Origin: Paenibacillus psychroresistens
GTDB taxonomy: Bacteria; Bacillota; Bacilli; Paenibacillales; NBRC-103111
DNA: 64,000 nucleotides
Direction of reading: 5' to 3'
Assembly: GCF_009728935.1 (NCBI RefSeq)
Contig: NZ_CP034235.1
Location: forward strand, 6,833,501 to 6,897,500
Shown here piece by piece: positions 7,426 to 16,307 of this stretch. The translations under genes and the position numbers were made by a program. Numbering within the stretch: the stretch's first letter is position 1; the number at the start of each line of letters is the position of its first letter. Under the pieces are notes generated by a model. The model had not been told where the DNA came from. It did no database searches and saw only the letters and a list, made by a program, of their open reading frames with translations.

Positions 7426-9087
7426 CTACTCCTTCAATTCAACTCTTATTTCCTTATTAGGATTCTCAACGTAATACCAGAAAATATATATTTCCGCATC
7501 AGTACCTGCATAGTTTTTATAAACATCTAGCCCTGTATTGACTCCATCCCCACTAAAATGCGGACTTACTTGCTTGCCACTCATCCCATCCGCGCCTTTT
7601 CCCATGTAAGTCTGATTAACTCCGCCAAAGCTTGGATCCTCACATTCACTCTGCACATAAAGATTACCATCACGTTTATAGTAGGTCCATTTTACAGTGT
7701 ATCCACCAACTAGTGTAGTCAGCGATTTCTCTTCTTCACTAATGTCTTTAAGTAGTATAGGTTCTTTGGCATCTCGAAAAGCTCGGCTTTCATACTTAGC
7801 TACAAAAAATATCGACGACTGTTTCGTAAGCTTCAAGCCAACTGGAATTTCAAAACGGTAATAAGAAAATTCCGGATCATATTTGCCAAATGTGTACTCC
7901 CCGCCGTTTAACACCTTCCCATCTACATCCAAAGCATAGTTCACATAAGGAAATCTATCGTGAAATCTATCGCTCTCCACATGTCTAGCCTTAATTTTTA
8001 TTTGAGTAGGTGTAATGGTCATTTGCTCCACATCGAGCCGCGCACCTGAAGCTACTAAAGGAACGTTCATCGTGCGTTTAATTGTACCGCTAAGCATTAC
8101 AGTTTTATCCAGATGCAGATTGTAGGCCCACACTTTATTAATGCTTTGTTCCTCACGAGTGTAAAGCAGCTTATATTGAAGATCAGCTTGTTCAAGATCC
8201 GCTAACTTAAAAGACTGCTTCCTCATAACCTCCCCCTGCTCACCTGGCGTTCCAGCTACATCGGTCCCTACACCTCTTACATTCACATTATCTTTATAAA
8301 CACCAATGCTCGGGTATGTCCAATCTTTAACATCCTTTTGTGAGTAGGTAACCGCTGAAGAGAGCATGATTTGATCGCCTTGGACAAAAGACTCCACCTT
8401 AACCTCATTAATCCCATCCTGCTTGATCGTAAACAGATTCGTTTTTTCGCTAAGTGGATTAAACTCGATATCCCGCTTCACACCAGAAAAGGATTGCAAA
8501 TTTTTAGCTGTAAACTGCACATCTGAAAGCTGCGTGTCCGGCGACCAATCCGTTTCAAAGTAGCCGTTCCACGTTTGGCTAGCCTCATCCCATGTCTGGC
8601 TTTGCATACCTTCGATGACTCTCCCATGACTATCTTTAATTTCCATAGTTGAAAACTTCAAGTAGTCGGCTGCTTTTATTGCTGAGCTGATCGTATAAAT
8701 AATTACTGTTCGATTATCATCAACTATCGCTGTTTTTAATGTTAATCTAACACCATCATTAATTACGAATTGATCAATGTTCTGGCCTAATCCACTCAAC
8801 AAGGCAGTCTGAATTCCGCTGCGATAATTAAACAAACTATCCCATTTATTGGTTACCGTCGCAAGCACCGGAGCCGCCACCAATAAAAGCGCTAACGAAG
8901 ATATAACCGCAACTTTTCTATGCTGCAGCCATCTCCATTTCGGAGCAGAAGCTGGCACCTTTATCAATTTCTTGTTTGGTTCTGGCAAGCTGGCCTCTAT
9001 CCTCCCCCACATAGCATCAAAATCCGGATAATCCAGCTGTACCTCGTCATTTTGAAACTGAGTAAATGTTTCCTCCACCTTGTCCAT
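7426..9087 (-). CDS. DUF4179 domain protein, probable anti-sigma factor
   Basis: About 553 residues. A cytosolic N-terminus (1-57) includes DAMWGRIEASLPEP, followed by one transmembrane helix (about 58-78) and a large extracytoplasmic part. This begins with the DUF4179 domain (about 85-185; RLTLKTAIVDDNRTVIIYTI) and continues with beta-rich sequence. Bacillota DUF4179 proteins are usually partners of an adjacent ECF sigma factor. An in-frame ATG at 9120 is possible but has no SD. ATG 9087 (MDKVEETF) has AAGGACGGTGATAGGT upstream, though the spacing is loose. The frame overlaps the sigma gene by 41 bp, implying translational coupling. The role as membrane sensor and inhibitor of the upstream sigma factor is inference; the signal is unknown. 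Confidence 0.85.
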   Translation of the reverse strand: MDKVEETFTQFQNDEVQLDYPDFDAMWGRIEASLPEPNKKLIKVPASAPKWRWLQHRKVAVISSLALLLVAAPVLATVTNKWDSLFNYRSGIQTALLSGLGQNIDQFVINDGVRLTLKTAIVDDNRTVIIYTISSAIKAADYLKFSTMEIKDSHGRVIEGMQSQTWDEASQTWNGYFETDWSPDTQLSDVQFTAKNLQSFSGVKRDIEFNPLSEKTNLFTIKQDGINEVKVESFVQGDQIMLSSAVTYSQKDVKDWTYPSIGVYKDNVNVRGVGTDVAGTPGEQGEVMRKQSFKLADLEQADLQYKLLYTREEQSINKVWAYNLHLDKTVMLSGTIKRTMNVPLVASGARLDVEQMTITPTQIKIKARHVESDRFHDRFPYVNYALDVDGKVLNGGEYTFGKYDPEFSYYRFEIPVGLKLTKQSSIFFVAKYESRAFRDAKEPILLKDISEEEKSLTTLVGGYTVKWTYYKRDGNLYVQSECEDPSFGGVNQTYMGKGADGMSGKQVSPHFSGDGVNTGLDVYKNYAGTDAEIYIFWYYVENPNKEIRVELKE

Positions 9088-9601
9088 ACCTATCACCGTC
9101 CTTTCCTTGATTTTTTTCATCTATATCCACAATAATCTTCATATGCTTCAGGCCTTTATTCAGGCGCGACTTCACTGTCCCTAATGGAATCCTCAGAATA
9201 TCAGCAATTTCATTCAAGCTTAACTCATTCATAAATCGCAAGGAAACCACTGCTCTCATTTTTAGAGGCAACTGACTTAATAACTGAACACAAGCTTTAG
9301 CAGCCTCTCGCTCTTCAACAACAAGCTCGGTAGCTTTTTCTACAGGTTTAAACGGCTGAAGCTGTAATCTAACTTCCTTTTCTTTAATGCGGCTGACTTT
9401 TTTCAAATGATTTAAACAACGGTTTACCGTAACACGCATCAGCCACGTTTTGAGATGCTCCACTCGTTTCCAATCATGTTGAAATACACTAATAAATACT
9501 TCTTGGCAAACATCCTCAGCATCTGCTTTATTATGTAACATAAAATAACAGGTTTTATATACTTCCTTTTTATAGTTCTCAAACAAATCCTTTTCGTTCA
9601 T
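9047..9601 (-). CDS. ECF RNA polymerase sigma factor (SigW/RpoE-like)
   Basis: A 184-residue protein with sigma region 2 (about residues 5-70; DAEDVCQEVFISVFQH) and region 4 (about 105-155; LSLNEIADILRIPLGTVKSR), the two-domain layout of ECF sigma factors. The open frame extends 40 codons further upstream, but GAAAGGTGGTGGGAT directly precedes ATG 9601 and MNEKDLFENYKKEVYK is the expected N-terminus, so I start there. The C-terminal tail after region 4 is short and Gly/Lys-rich, and its coding end overlaps the start of the anti-sigma-like gene. It would direct polymerase to stress or envelope promoters; I could not identify target promoters here. Confidence 0.93.
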   Translation of the reverse strand: MNEKDLFENYKKEVYKTCYFMLHNKADAEDVCQEVFISVFQHDWKRVEHLKTWLMRVTVNRCLNHLKKVSRIKEKEVRLQLQPFKPVEKATELVVEEREAAKACVQLLSQLPLKMRAVVSLRFMNELSLNEIADILRIPLGTVKSRLNKGLKHMKIIVDIDEKNQGKDGDRYGQGGGNIYSVSK

Positions 9602-9750
9602 ATCCCACCACCTTTCCTCGTACAACCTATAAACAACCCCGACAGCTAAAAGGTTCATTCTCATTCCAAACTGCCAAAAACAGTAAAAACTAGTTCTAAT
9701 TAGCATCATAACAAGCTTCACTAAAATATGTACAGTTCATTTTGAGAGAA

Positions 9751-9793
9751 AAAAATAGAGCCTCAAGCTGTTGCCAGCATGCGCTCTATTTTT
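9751..9793. terminator. Bidirectional hairpin terminator
   Basis: AAAAATAGAGC (9751-9761) is complementary to GCTCTATTTTT (9783-9793), giving a T run on both strands. It terminates the stalk/beta-helix gene (minus strand, stop at 9821) and insulates the sigma operon downstream. Confidence 0.8.
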
Positions 9794-9820
9794 CATAATA
9801 AGTTATTTAAGTTAGATCGA

Positions 9821-11371
9821 TTAATCTGTATTCTGATTTATCGGGTTATCGTTAAAAACATTCCCGCCTGTAGTAACATAATTCGATCCACCCTCTATAA
9901 ATGGCAGGTAAATGCCCATTGCTTTATTGTGCTGAAAGGTCGAGTTTGTAATAACTGGGCCTAGATCGGATTCAAAGGCAATTCCAAATGTAGCATATTC
10001 AATTAGACTATTAGTAAATATAGAATACGCAGGCTTAGCATTAACTGACAGTCTTATGCCGTTCCACGATCCAGCAAATGAATCCCTAGATGAGAAAGTA
10101 ATCGGTAAATCTGTTGTACCTTCTGCCTTTATACCACCTTGATTTACGCTCAAGCTAACATTTCGTCCAAAATAAACCTGCACACCTGGTTCAAGGCTAA
10201 GGATCGGATAAGCTGGACTATCAATATAAACATCTAAGCTTACACGATAAGGTACGCCTACATTATGCCATGTGGTATTGGTTATGATATCCTGGCCTAC
10301 ACTTCCGGGATTAAAAACATTAATATAATCAAAAACGTTGCCTGAATACGTTCCAGCAGGAATACTCCCAGATCCCCGTCCACTTGTAACAATTGGATAG
10401 CCGCCCATACCGTCAGAATCTACCTTTGTTCCACTAATCGTCAAATTACCACTATCCGCAGAAAGACGGCTATTGCCTAATAGGATAATCCCACTATTCG
10501 AGCTGTTAGTAATGGTCGTGTCCTTTACTGTCACTTCAACAGCATCATCTGTATAGCCAACTGTAATTGGAGATGTCCCATATTCAATCTTGGTTCCTTC
10601 AATAATCGCTTCACCTCTAATCGTATGGGACAGAAAACTAATTCCTCCCCATATACCAGCAAAAGGGCTGGTTGAATCTGCTGTTAGCAACACCGGTAAA
10701 TCTAGAGTACCTTTAATAACTAAGCCTCCATTACTCTCAGAACCAACATAAATATGCGCACCGGCTTCAAAACGAATTGTTGCACCAGCTTCAATGGTCA
10801 ATACAGGACTGTCCGCTCCACTAACCTCGAACGCGCCTTTTACAAAATGTGGACTTCCGCAAACACCCCAGGTTTCTCCACCCGGTGTTATATAGCCAGA
10901 ATGGGTTTGCCCGCCTTGTAAAGAACAGCTTTTTGAAGATTTTACACTCGCAATGAATTTTACATTATCAAAGGTGACTTCTGCACCTAAAGCCTCCGAT
11001 ACAAAACGCAATGGCACATAGGTCTTGCTATCAATTAATAAAGGAGGAACGTCCAGAACCGTAGCTTTATCTCCTATTTGGGCTTTGGTGTTGTCAATGG
11101 CTAACCAAATCGTAACTCCATTACGAGTAGCCGTGATCGAACGATCCTTGCTATCCCATAATAGTGCAGCATTCAATTTCTCGAAAATCGCTCGCAAAGG
11201 GACCACTGTTCTGCCATCAACTATGTACGCCGTCGCATCTAATTTCACCCCATCGACTGTAACACCAACCGTTCTGTAATTCTCATCAGCAGCCATTGCG
11301 GGTACTACAAACGTAAACAACATAATTAAACTGACTATCAAAACCAGCAATCTCCTTCTGGATTTCCCCAT
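9821..11371 (-). CDS. Secreted stalk-domain (Cu amine oxidase N) + beta-helix protein
   Basis: A 516-residue exported protein. It has a signal peptide (about 1-27, basic start, hydrophobic core, cleavage after AMA) and then a copper amine oxidase N-terminal-like stalk domain (about 30-145). That domain shows the usual paired motifs YIVDGRTVVPLRAIFEKL and LIDSKTYVPLRFVSEALGA. From about 165 to the end it is Gly/Ser/Thr/Asn-rich, with repeated short strands such as PVLTIEAGATIRFEAGA and PILSLEPGVQVYFG, the pattern of a right-handed parallel beta-helix. No LPXTG, SLH or lipobox anchor is present, so it is released or bound non-covalently. SD AAAGGAG precedes ATG. It is monocistronic. Possible polysaccharide or surface binding is inference; no catalytic motif is recognised. 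Confidence 0.85.
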   Translation of the reverse strand: MGKSRRRLLVLIVSLIMLFTFVVPAMAADENYRTVGVTVDGVKLDATAYIVDGRTVVPLRAIFEKLNAALLWDSKDRSITATRNGVTIWLAIDNTKAQIGDKATVLDVPPLLIDSKTYVPLRFVSEALGAEVTFDNVKFIASVKSSKSCSLQGGQTHSGYITPGGETWGVCGSPHFVKGAFEVSGADSPVLTIEAGATIRFEAGAHIYVGSESNGGLVIKGTLDLPVLLTADSTSPFAGIWGGISFLSHTIRGEAIIEGTKIEYGTSPITVGYTDDAVEVTVKDTTITNSSNSGIILLGNSRLSADSGNLTISGTKVDSDGMGGYPIVTSGRGSGSIPAGTYSGNVFDYINVFNPGSVGQDIITNTTWHNVGVPYRVSLDVYIDSPAYPILSLEPGVQVYFGRNVSLSVNQGGIKAEGTTDLPITFSSRDSFAGSWNGIRLSVNAKPAYSIFTNSLIEYATFGIAFESDLGPVITNSTFQHNKAMGIYLPFIEGGSNYVTTGGNVFNDNPINQNTD

Positions 11372-11463
11372 TAACCACTCGCTCCTTTTACCAAATAATA
11401 TATATAAACTACCTATATTCTATGTAAAAGAAATGAAGTTTAGAACTAGCTTTATATATAATC

Positions 11464-11506
11464 AAAAAAAAAAAAAAAAACTGGCTCCCAATAAGCAGGT
11501 GCCAGT
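11464..11506 (-). terminator. Intrinsic terminator with 17-base T tract
   Basis: On the minus strand ACTGGCACC pairs with GGGAGCCAGT around a short loop, followed by 17 consecutive T (A at 11464-11480 on the plus strand). It ends the Crp/Fnr transcript (stop at 11518). Confidence 0.85.
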
Positions 11507-11517
11507 CTAGCAATCTA

Positions 11518-12210
11518 TTATATAGTTATAGCATACATTTTGCGCATTTGATCTAACTGAAGAATGGTAAACATTTGATTAGTGATGTCGATGATTTGCT
11601 CGTTTTTAAGCTCAACCATTATCTTTGAGACAGCAAAACGAGTCGCTCCGGTGATATTTGCCAGCTCCTGGTGCGATAATTTAATCGGGATACGCATACC
11701 TTCATCTGTTTGGATGCCATGCTCATCCGCTAGTCGAATGATCGCTTTAAGAATGCGTGCCCTTAAATTCAAGAATGTTAAATCATAGATTTGTTCATTC
11801 GCTCGGCGCAGACGTTCCATTGTTCCTTCTAGCAGCTTCAAGCACATTTTAGGCTTTTCCTCGAGGAAGCTTACAAAATCGGAGCCTTTCAATGAATAAA
11901 TCGCGCTTGCTTCCATGACCTCAGCTGTAGCTGAACGGGTTAAGCCTTTCCTCATCATCGCCATTTCACCTAGATAATCACCCTCACGCAATAAGGCTAA
12001 AGTAACTTCTTTAGTGTCATCTATCCGATAAATCTTTACGGTTCCTGTTTTAATAATGTAGCACTCATCTCCGAGCGCACCTTCTGTGAATAATAAGCTG
12101 CCGCGAGGATAGCGTTTTTCAATAAGCAGACTGGAAATTGCGTCCAACTCTTCTTGATCAAAGCCCTCAAAGAGTGGAAATTTCCCAACTAATTTAGCAA
12201 AAGCACTCAT
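11518..12210 (-). CDS. Crp/Fnr family transcriptional regulator
   Basis: About 230 residues. A cyclic-nucleotide-binding beta-barrel (about 10-125) carries the phosphate-binding-cassette pattern GDYLGEMAMM followed by TRSATAEV, retaining the Glu and Arg-Ser that contact cAMP in E. coli CRP. A long dimerisation helix (about 125-155) leads to a winged HTH (about 165-220; LSHQELANITGATRFAVSKI). There are no Cys clusters, so it is not an FNR-type iron-sulphur sensor. ATG at 12210 and an in-frame TTG at 12219 are both possible after a weak AAAGAG; the TTG has better spacing. The ligand and regulon are unknown. It lies about 100 bp downstream of the sugar isomerase gene but has its own -10 element. 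Confidence 0.9.
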   Translation of the reverse strand: MSAFAKLVGKFPLFEGFDQEELDAISSLLIEKRYPRGSLLFTEGALGDECYIIKTGTVKIYRIDDTKEVTLALLREGDYLGEMAMMRKGLTRSATAEVMEASAIYSLKGSDFVSFLEEKPKMCLKLLEGTMERLRRANEQIYDLTFLNLRARILKAIIRLADEHGIQTDEGMRIPIKLSHQELANITGATRFAVSKIMVELKNEQIIDITNQMFTILQLDQMRKMYAITI

Positions 12211-12270
12211 ATTGATCAATCAACTCTTTCTATAATGAACTTCATAGATAAATTTCACATAATCTAGGTC

Positions 12271-12299
12271 ATTATACTACGAAAGTTGACATTTATAAA
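12271..12299 (-). promoter_or_regulatory. Candidate sigma-A promoter for the Crp/Fnr gene
   Basis: Minus-strand -10 TATAAT (12276-12271) with a -35-like TTTATA (12299-12294) at 17-bp spacing, about 60 bases upstream of the start codon. Downstream, TGTGAAATTTATCTA near 12257 resembles half of a CRP box, so autoregulation is possible but unproven. Confidence 0.5.
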
Positions 12300-12312
12300 C
12301 AATACAACCACT

Positions 12313-13257
12313 TTACATCAGTAAAGCCGCTTCCCGCTCACGGAAATAAGTCACAGATTGCTGTACCATACGCTCCAGTGATCGTCTATCCGGTTTGCCG
12401 TACATCGCTGGATAAGGATCACCGCCAGGTCCTAGCGGCTCAGGTGTAAAATATCTGCCTTCCCGGTTAAAGCCTAATACATACAACGCCATAATAATGG
12501 TATCTAAATCAAGCGAACCGTCACCAAGTGCCCCACGATTGCTATCTGCCATATGCAGATTGACCAGCTGATCTCCTGCTGCGATCAATGCCTCACCAAT
12601 ATGCGATTCTTCCACTTGCATATGGTAGACATCAGCATTAATATGCTGCACCCCAGGATGGCCAACAGCTTTAATATATTCCTGTGCTTCGGCAATGGTA
12701 TGGATAAAGCTGGCTTCTGCTGAACGAATCGGCTCGATAGCCGCTTTAATCTTGTATTGCACAAACAAATCCGCGACAATCTGCAGGGTTTCTACACTGC
12801 GGTCAAATTCCATTTGGTCATAAGCTTTAGGCCGACCGACAGCCCCTGGTACAACTAGCAAATACGTTCCGCCAACCGCTGCTGTAAATTCAAGCTCACG
12901 TTTAATATAATCAATAGCTGCTTGGCGATGCACCGCTCGATTACTCGATAGATCGTTATCCGCAGAGAACATGCCGCAAGTACCGCCCACTTTAATCTGA
13001 TGTTGTCCAAGAATGTCTAAGGTCTCTTTTACTTTATAGCCTAAATTCGGACCATAATGATTACCGTGCAGCTCAATATAATGGATATCAGCTTGTTCCA
13101 GTCGCACAGCCGTTTCCTTCAAGGATTCCATTCCAAAACCCCAATTGCTCCAGGAAAAATTCAAACGCTGCTGCAGCTTTTCTGGCTGGTTTTGCTTAAT
13201 ATTTAAGAAATCTGCTTTAATCTTAGCATTTTTTAGCTCGAAATTTTGTAATAACAT
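12313..13257 (-). CDS. Sugar phosphate isomerase/epimerase-like TIM barrel protein
   Basis: About 314 residues, of the xylose isomerase-like (AP endonuclease family 2) TIM barrel fold. Candidate metal and catalytic ligands occur in the expected strand ends: IEPIRSAE (Glu), HINADVYHM (Asp/His), NLHMADSN (His/Asp) and TPEPLGPGGDP (Glu). An early YIELHGNHYG also fits the family. Two ATGs lie in frame: 13263 is only 3 bases after AAGGAG, whereas 13257 (MLLQNFEL) is 9 bases after it and is chosen. It follows the cupin/PMI-like gene by about 25 bp, so the two form an operon. Likely cytoplasmic interconversion of a ketose or its epimer; the substrate is not readable. Confidence 0.85.
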   Translation of the reverse strand: MLLQNFELKNAKIKADFLNIKQNQPEKLQQRLNFSWSNWGFGMESLKETAVRLEQADIHYIELHGNHYGPNLGYKVKETLDILGQHQIKVGGTCGMFSADNDLSSNRAVHRQAAIDYIKRELEFTAAVGGTYLLVVPGAVGRPKAYDQMEFDRSVETLQIVADLFVQYKIKAAIEPIRSAEASFIHTIAEAQEYIKAVGHPGVQHINADVYHMQVEESHIGEALIAAGDQLVNLHMADSNRGALGDGSLDLDTIIMALYVLGFNREGRYFTPEPLGPGGDPYPAMYGKPDRRSLERMVQQSVTYFREREAALLM

Positions 13258-13283
13258 CTTCATTCACTCCTTATAATATGAGT

Positions 13284-14480
13284 TTAAGGCATTTGGGGAT
13301 AGTTGGGTCCAAAATGCTTCAAGAAAACCATAGGCTCCCAATGGCTGCGATTGGTTATCGTAACTCCATCCTTTGCAGTCGCTTCACTAACGAAGAATTC
13401 ATCTCCGCTCATCTGGCCAAAACGCAGCATCGAGGCAGCTTCAGCATCATGAACACCAAAAGTGCCATGCCCTTGAATCAATATCGTTCCATAGGCAACA
13501 GGGTCTTTAACAAGTACAGTCTGCCCAGGCAAAATCGTTAACTCCTTAGCGCCAAAATATTCATTTCCATAAGTAATCCACTTTTCAATATGCTGTTCAT
13601 CCGAATGCTCACACTTGATAGGCGGGCGGAAGTAATGCTTTTTATAATGCGGATCGACGTTTTTCTCCCAATCCATTAAACTTAGAATATAATCAATATC
13701 GAGTTTACTTTCCTCGGGACAGTTTTCCGTTAGGAATTCGTATGGGTAAACTTCACTTGAAACGATATTCTCATGTACAGAATTCACATCGCTGTTCCAC
13801 TGGGGCTCATAAGTTAAATAGGAGCCTGGAGCATGGACAACCCCTGGCGGCGTATACCAGCCAGTACCCAGCTCAATTCGATAAGCACGTGAAAGCTCCG
13901 TTATCCGATTGTCGCCTGATTCAAATTGCAGCAAGCGTTCCTTGACCTGATCCATGGTAACATCAGGATCATACCCAAAATAAGTTACAGGGAATAAACC
14001 CGGGTGATTGTTCAGCTGAGGCGGAAAATAATACGCTTCAGGCTTGCCTATTCGACCGACAAGACCAGCAGCCGCGTCATTCAAATGAAGATGGTGAAAT
14101 AACGGCGTTTCAAAATCAAAAAACTTCGAGTACATCGGCCACGTGCCATATTGGTCGTATAGCTCTTGACCGATAACAGCAGCGCCTAATGAGGCAATCG
14201 CATCGCGAAGCAGAAATTTATCCGTCCCGTCGATATTAGCAGCCACATAACTCATTCCCTCATCCGCTGGCGCTAAAGGTCCGTTCATTGCGGAAATCAC
14301 GGATGAAAACCATCTTTCTTTAATTGAGCCCCGTTTGGTGCCAAGTGCATAATAATCATCCGGATGCAATCTCAGCCGTTTTCCTGCTTGCGCAAACCGA
14401 CGTGGAACAAACACAGGAGCCAATCGAAAAATGCCTCCACCTTTATCAAAGGTTTCCTGAATCTTAGCTGTTAATGGCAT
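13284..14480 (-). CDS. Phosphomannose isomerase-like cupin protein
   Basis: A 398-residue protein resembling class I mannose-6-phosphate isomerases but divergent. A jelly-roll core holds possible metal ligands HHLH (about 129-132) and the motif KPEAYYFPP (146-154), analogous to the PMI KPE motif. A second half contains TGWYTPPGVVHAPG (about 206-219), the typical cupin loop with His. An N-terminal segment of about 110 residues replaces the usual PMI start. SD GGGAGGATGGAG precedes the ATG. It is the first gene of a two-gene operon with the TIM-barrel isomerase and divergent from an AraC regulator; a cre-like site lies between them. Probably an isomerase of a free or phosphorylated sugar. The exact reaction is unknown. 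Confidence 0.78.
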   Translation of the reverse strand: MPLTAKIQETFDKGGGIFRLAPVFVPRRFAQAGKRLRLHPDDYYALGTKRGSIKERWFSSVISAMNGPLAPADEGMSYVAANIDGTDKFLLRDAIASLGAAVIGQELYDQYGTWPMYSKFFDFETPLFHHLHLNDAAAGLVGRIGKPEAYYFPPQLNNHPGLFPVTYFGYDPDVTMDQVKERLLQFESGDNRITELSRAYRIELGTGWYTPPGVVHAPGSYLTYEPQWNSDVNSVHENIVSSEVYPYEFLTENCPEESKLDIDYILSLMDWEKNVDPHYKKHYFRPPIKCEHSDEQHIEKWITYGNEYFGAKELTILPGQTVLVKDPVAYGTILIQGHGTFGVHDAEAASMLRFGQMSGDEFFVSEATAKDGVTITNRSHWEPMVFLKHFGPNYPQMP

Positions 14481-14537
14481 ATAAACTCCATCCTCCCAAA
14501 TAGTAAAGCGAGCAACTCGCCTAAACTCAGTATAAGT

Positions 14538-14551
14538 TGAAAGCGCATTAT
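14538..14551 (-). promoter_or_regulatory. Candidate cre (CcpA) site
   Basis: TTGAAAGCGCATTAT (14537-14551) matches the B. subtilis cre consensus WTGNAANCGNWNNCW at 14 of 15 positions (A for the C). It lies in the divergent region between the PMI-like operon and the AraC gene, about 57 bp upstream of the PMI-like start, suitable for catabolite repression. Consensus match by eye. Confidence 0.55.
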
Positions 14552-14654
14552 AAAGAATTCGATATCTTGTGCAGTATCTCAGCTATCTTGTCTTTCTGTT
14601 TAAGCTACTCCTTTGTTATAATGAGAAAAGACTAACTGCTGGAGGACATCTACC

Positions 14655-15518
14655 ATGGTACAAATCCCTTTAAAGCAATCCGAGCAAGCTATTTTTGCTA
14701 ACGATTCGCTTCCTATATTGCTTTATGCTGGACAAATCAATGAGCAGCCGACTTGGGTTTTCCCTAGTCATAAGCATGATGATTTATGTGAAATTATTTA
14801 CATTAGCGAGGGAGAGGGTTTATTTACGATTGGCAATCAATCCTTCACAGCTACAAAAGGCGATATTCTGATCTATAACCAGGGTATCCTGCATGAGGAA
14901 CAATCCAATCCCGAGCATCCGCTCAAAACCTATTTCTGTGGTATCGGTAATTTGGCAATTGAAGGGGTGGAACCCGGAACTCTTGTCCCTAACCATCTCG
15001 AGCCCGTCATTCATGCGGGAGCTTATAGCCATCAGGTTGAAAGCTACATCTCGGCTATTTTTGAAGAGCTTAAATCCCAAGTCCTAGGCTTCGAGACCGT
15101 TTGCCAGAACAACCTGGTTTCATTGATCATTTCTGTCATTCGGATTACCAACACTCAAACCCCGCCAAAACAAGCGGTTTCTATTGATTCATTAGGCTAT
15201 AAAATCAAAGAATATATTGATAAAAACTACACGAAGGATATTCCCTTAAACGAAATAGCCAACCGGCTATATATCAGCCCTTATTATCTCTCGCACATTT
15301 TTAAAGAAGAAACAGGCAATACACCGATTAATTACTTGATTCAAAGACGCGTAGGTGAAGCTCAAAAGCTCTTGTTGAATACCCAGCAAACGGTACAAGA
15401 AATAGCCCAACAAGTGGGCTATGAGAATGCAAACTATTTCAGCATGATGTTCAAAAAAGTAACGGGCGAGTCACCAAGCACATTTCGTAAAAAACAGCTA
15501 AATCGCAATTCAATATGA
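14655..15518 (+). CDS. AraC family regulator with cupin sensor domain
   Basis: A 287-residue protein. The N-terminal cupin/AraC-binding domain (about 30-120) has HKHDDLCEIIYISEGEG and KGDILIYNQGILHEE, typical sugar-pocket strands. Two helix-turn-helix motifs form the C-terminal AraC domain (about 188-285): LNEIANRLYISPYYLSHIFKEE and VQEIAQQVGYENANYFSMMFKK. SD GGAGGA precedes the ATG. It is divergent from the PMI-like/isomerase operon and is its probable local activator, responding to the sugar that operon processes (inference). Confidence 0.92.
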   Translation: MVQIPLKQSEQAIFANDSLPILLYAGQINEQPTWVFPSHKHDDLCEIIYISEGEGLFTIGNQSFTATKGDILIYNQGILHEEQSNPEHPLKTYFCGIGNLAIEGVEPGTLVPNHLEPVIHAGAYSHQVESYISAIFEELKSQVLGFETVCQNNLVSLIISVIRITNTQTPPKQAVSIDSLGYKIKEYIDKNYTKDIPLNEIANRLYISPYYLSHIFKEETGNTPINYLIQRRVGEAQKLLLNTQQTVQEIAQQVGYENANYFSMMFKKVTGESPSTFRKKQLNRNSI

Positions 15519-15523
15519 ATATG

Positions 15524-16108
15524 TTACCGAATGGTTAGCGCATCCTTCACTTTAAAACCAACACAAGGCAGATGCTGAGAGACCACAATTTCATCTGCGC
15601 TATAAACCTCTACCAGCTCATAAGGCTCACCTAGATTCCTCAAAACATATTGCTCTATAGTGACATGTAACGGATCAACAATCCAGTATTCTGAAACACC
15701 AAAATGCGCGTAGCTGCGCAGCTTCATTACCCTGTCACGTTTCACACTAGAAGGTGATAGTACCTCTACGACCAAGTCCGGTGGCCCAACTACAGCATGT
15801 ACTTCAACAATTGATTCACGTGAACGATGGACCATCAACAAATCCGGCTGTCGCGTTTCGCTTTCTGAGAGAATAACATCTACAGGTGCTAGTAGAATAA
15901 TATATTCATTCTTGCAAGAATCCCTTAGCAACTCAAAGATTTGCTGACTAATCCGCTGATGCGTGGTCGTTGGCGATGGCTTGAGCTCCAGTACTCCATC
16001 AATAATCTCATACTGATTCCCATCCTCAGGCAGCTTGTAATAATCCTCAAGAGTCCAGCCTGATTCTTTGATTAGTAATGGATTTTGTGGTTTATCATCA
16101 TAATTCAC
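15524..16108 (-). CDS. Uma2 family (DUF820) endonuclease-like protein
   Basis: A 194-residue protein of the Uma2/DUF820 family, which has a PD-(D/E)xK nuclease fold. The motifs are present in order: YEIIDGVLELKPSP (N-terminal Glu, about 34-47), ETRQPDLLMV (Asp of the PD motif, about 85-94), and PPDLVVEVLSPSS (Glu-x-Val strand, about 108-120), followed by a Lys/Arg helix. The family is hugely expanded in cyanobacteria and common in Paenibacillus, but its function is not established. It is convergent with the AraC gene, the stops being only 5 bp apart, with no terminator between them. Start ATG 16108 is preceded by AGGGAGGGAATTAAAAGTGA. Confidence 0.9.
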   Translation of the reverse strand: MNYDDKPQNPLLIKESGWTLEDYYKLPEDGNQYEIIDGVLELKPSPTTTHQRISQQIFELLRDSCKNEYIILLAPVDVILSESETRQPDLLMVHRSRESIVEVHAVVGPPDLVVEVLSPSSVKRDRVMKLRSYAHFGVSEYWIVDPLHVTIEQYVLRNLGEPYELVEVYSADEIVVSQHLPCVGFKVKDALTIR

Positions 16109-16211
16109 TTTTAATTCCCTCCCTACTAAACTCTCGATCCACTCATCTTCTTTTGTTTATTATATCCCATCTTGCTAGAAAGCGCAGTAGTCCCCCTCCT
16201 TCTCTTAACGC

Positions 16212-16254
16212 AAAAAAGCACCGCCAATACGTAAAAATACGTTTGGCGGTGCTT
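16212..16254 (-). terminator. Intrinsic terminator of the YtrA-type operon
   Basis: Minus-strand AAGCACCGCCAA (16254-16243) pairs perfectly with TTGGCGGTGCTT (16227-16216), followed by a T run (16217-16212). The loop contains a further ACGT self-complementary element. It is downstream of the last gene of the 20049-16308 operon. Confidence 0.85.
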
Positions 16255-16307
16255 CCGCTGAGTCCAGTTTAACTTAAATACAGCTATAATTCTAGATGTA
16301 TATCAAA

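Noticed and set aside
9602..9721. N-terminal extension of the ECF sigma factor
   Set aside because: The 40 extra codons precede a strong SD and the canonical sigma region 2 start; they look like untranslated leader.
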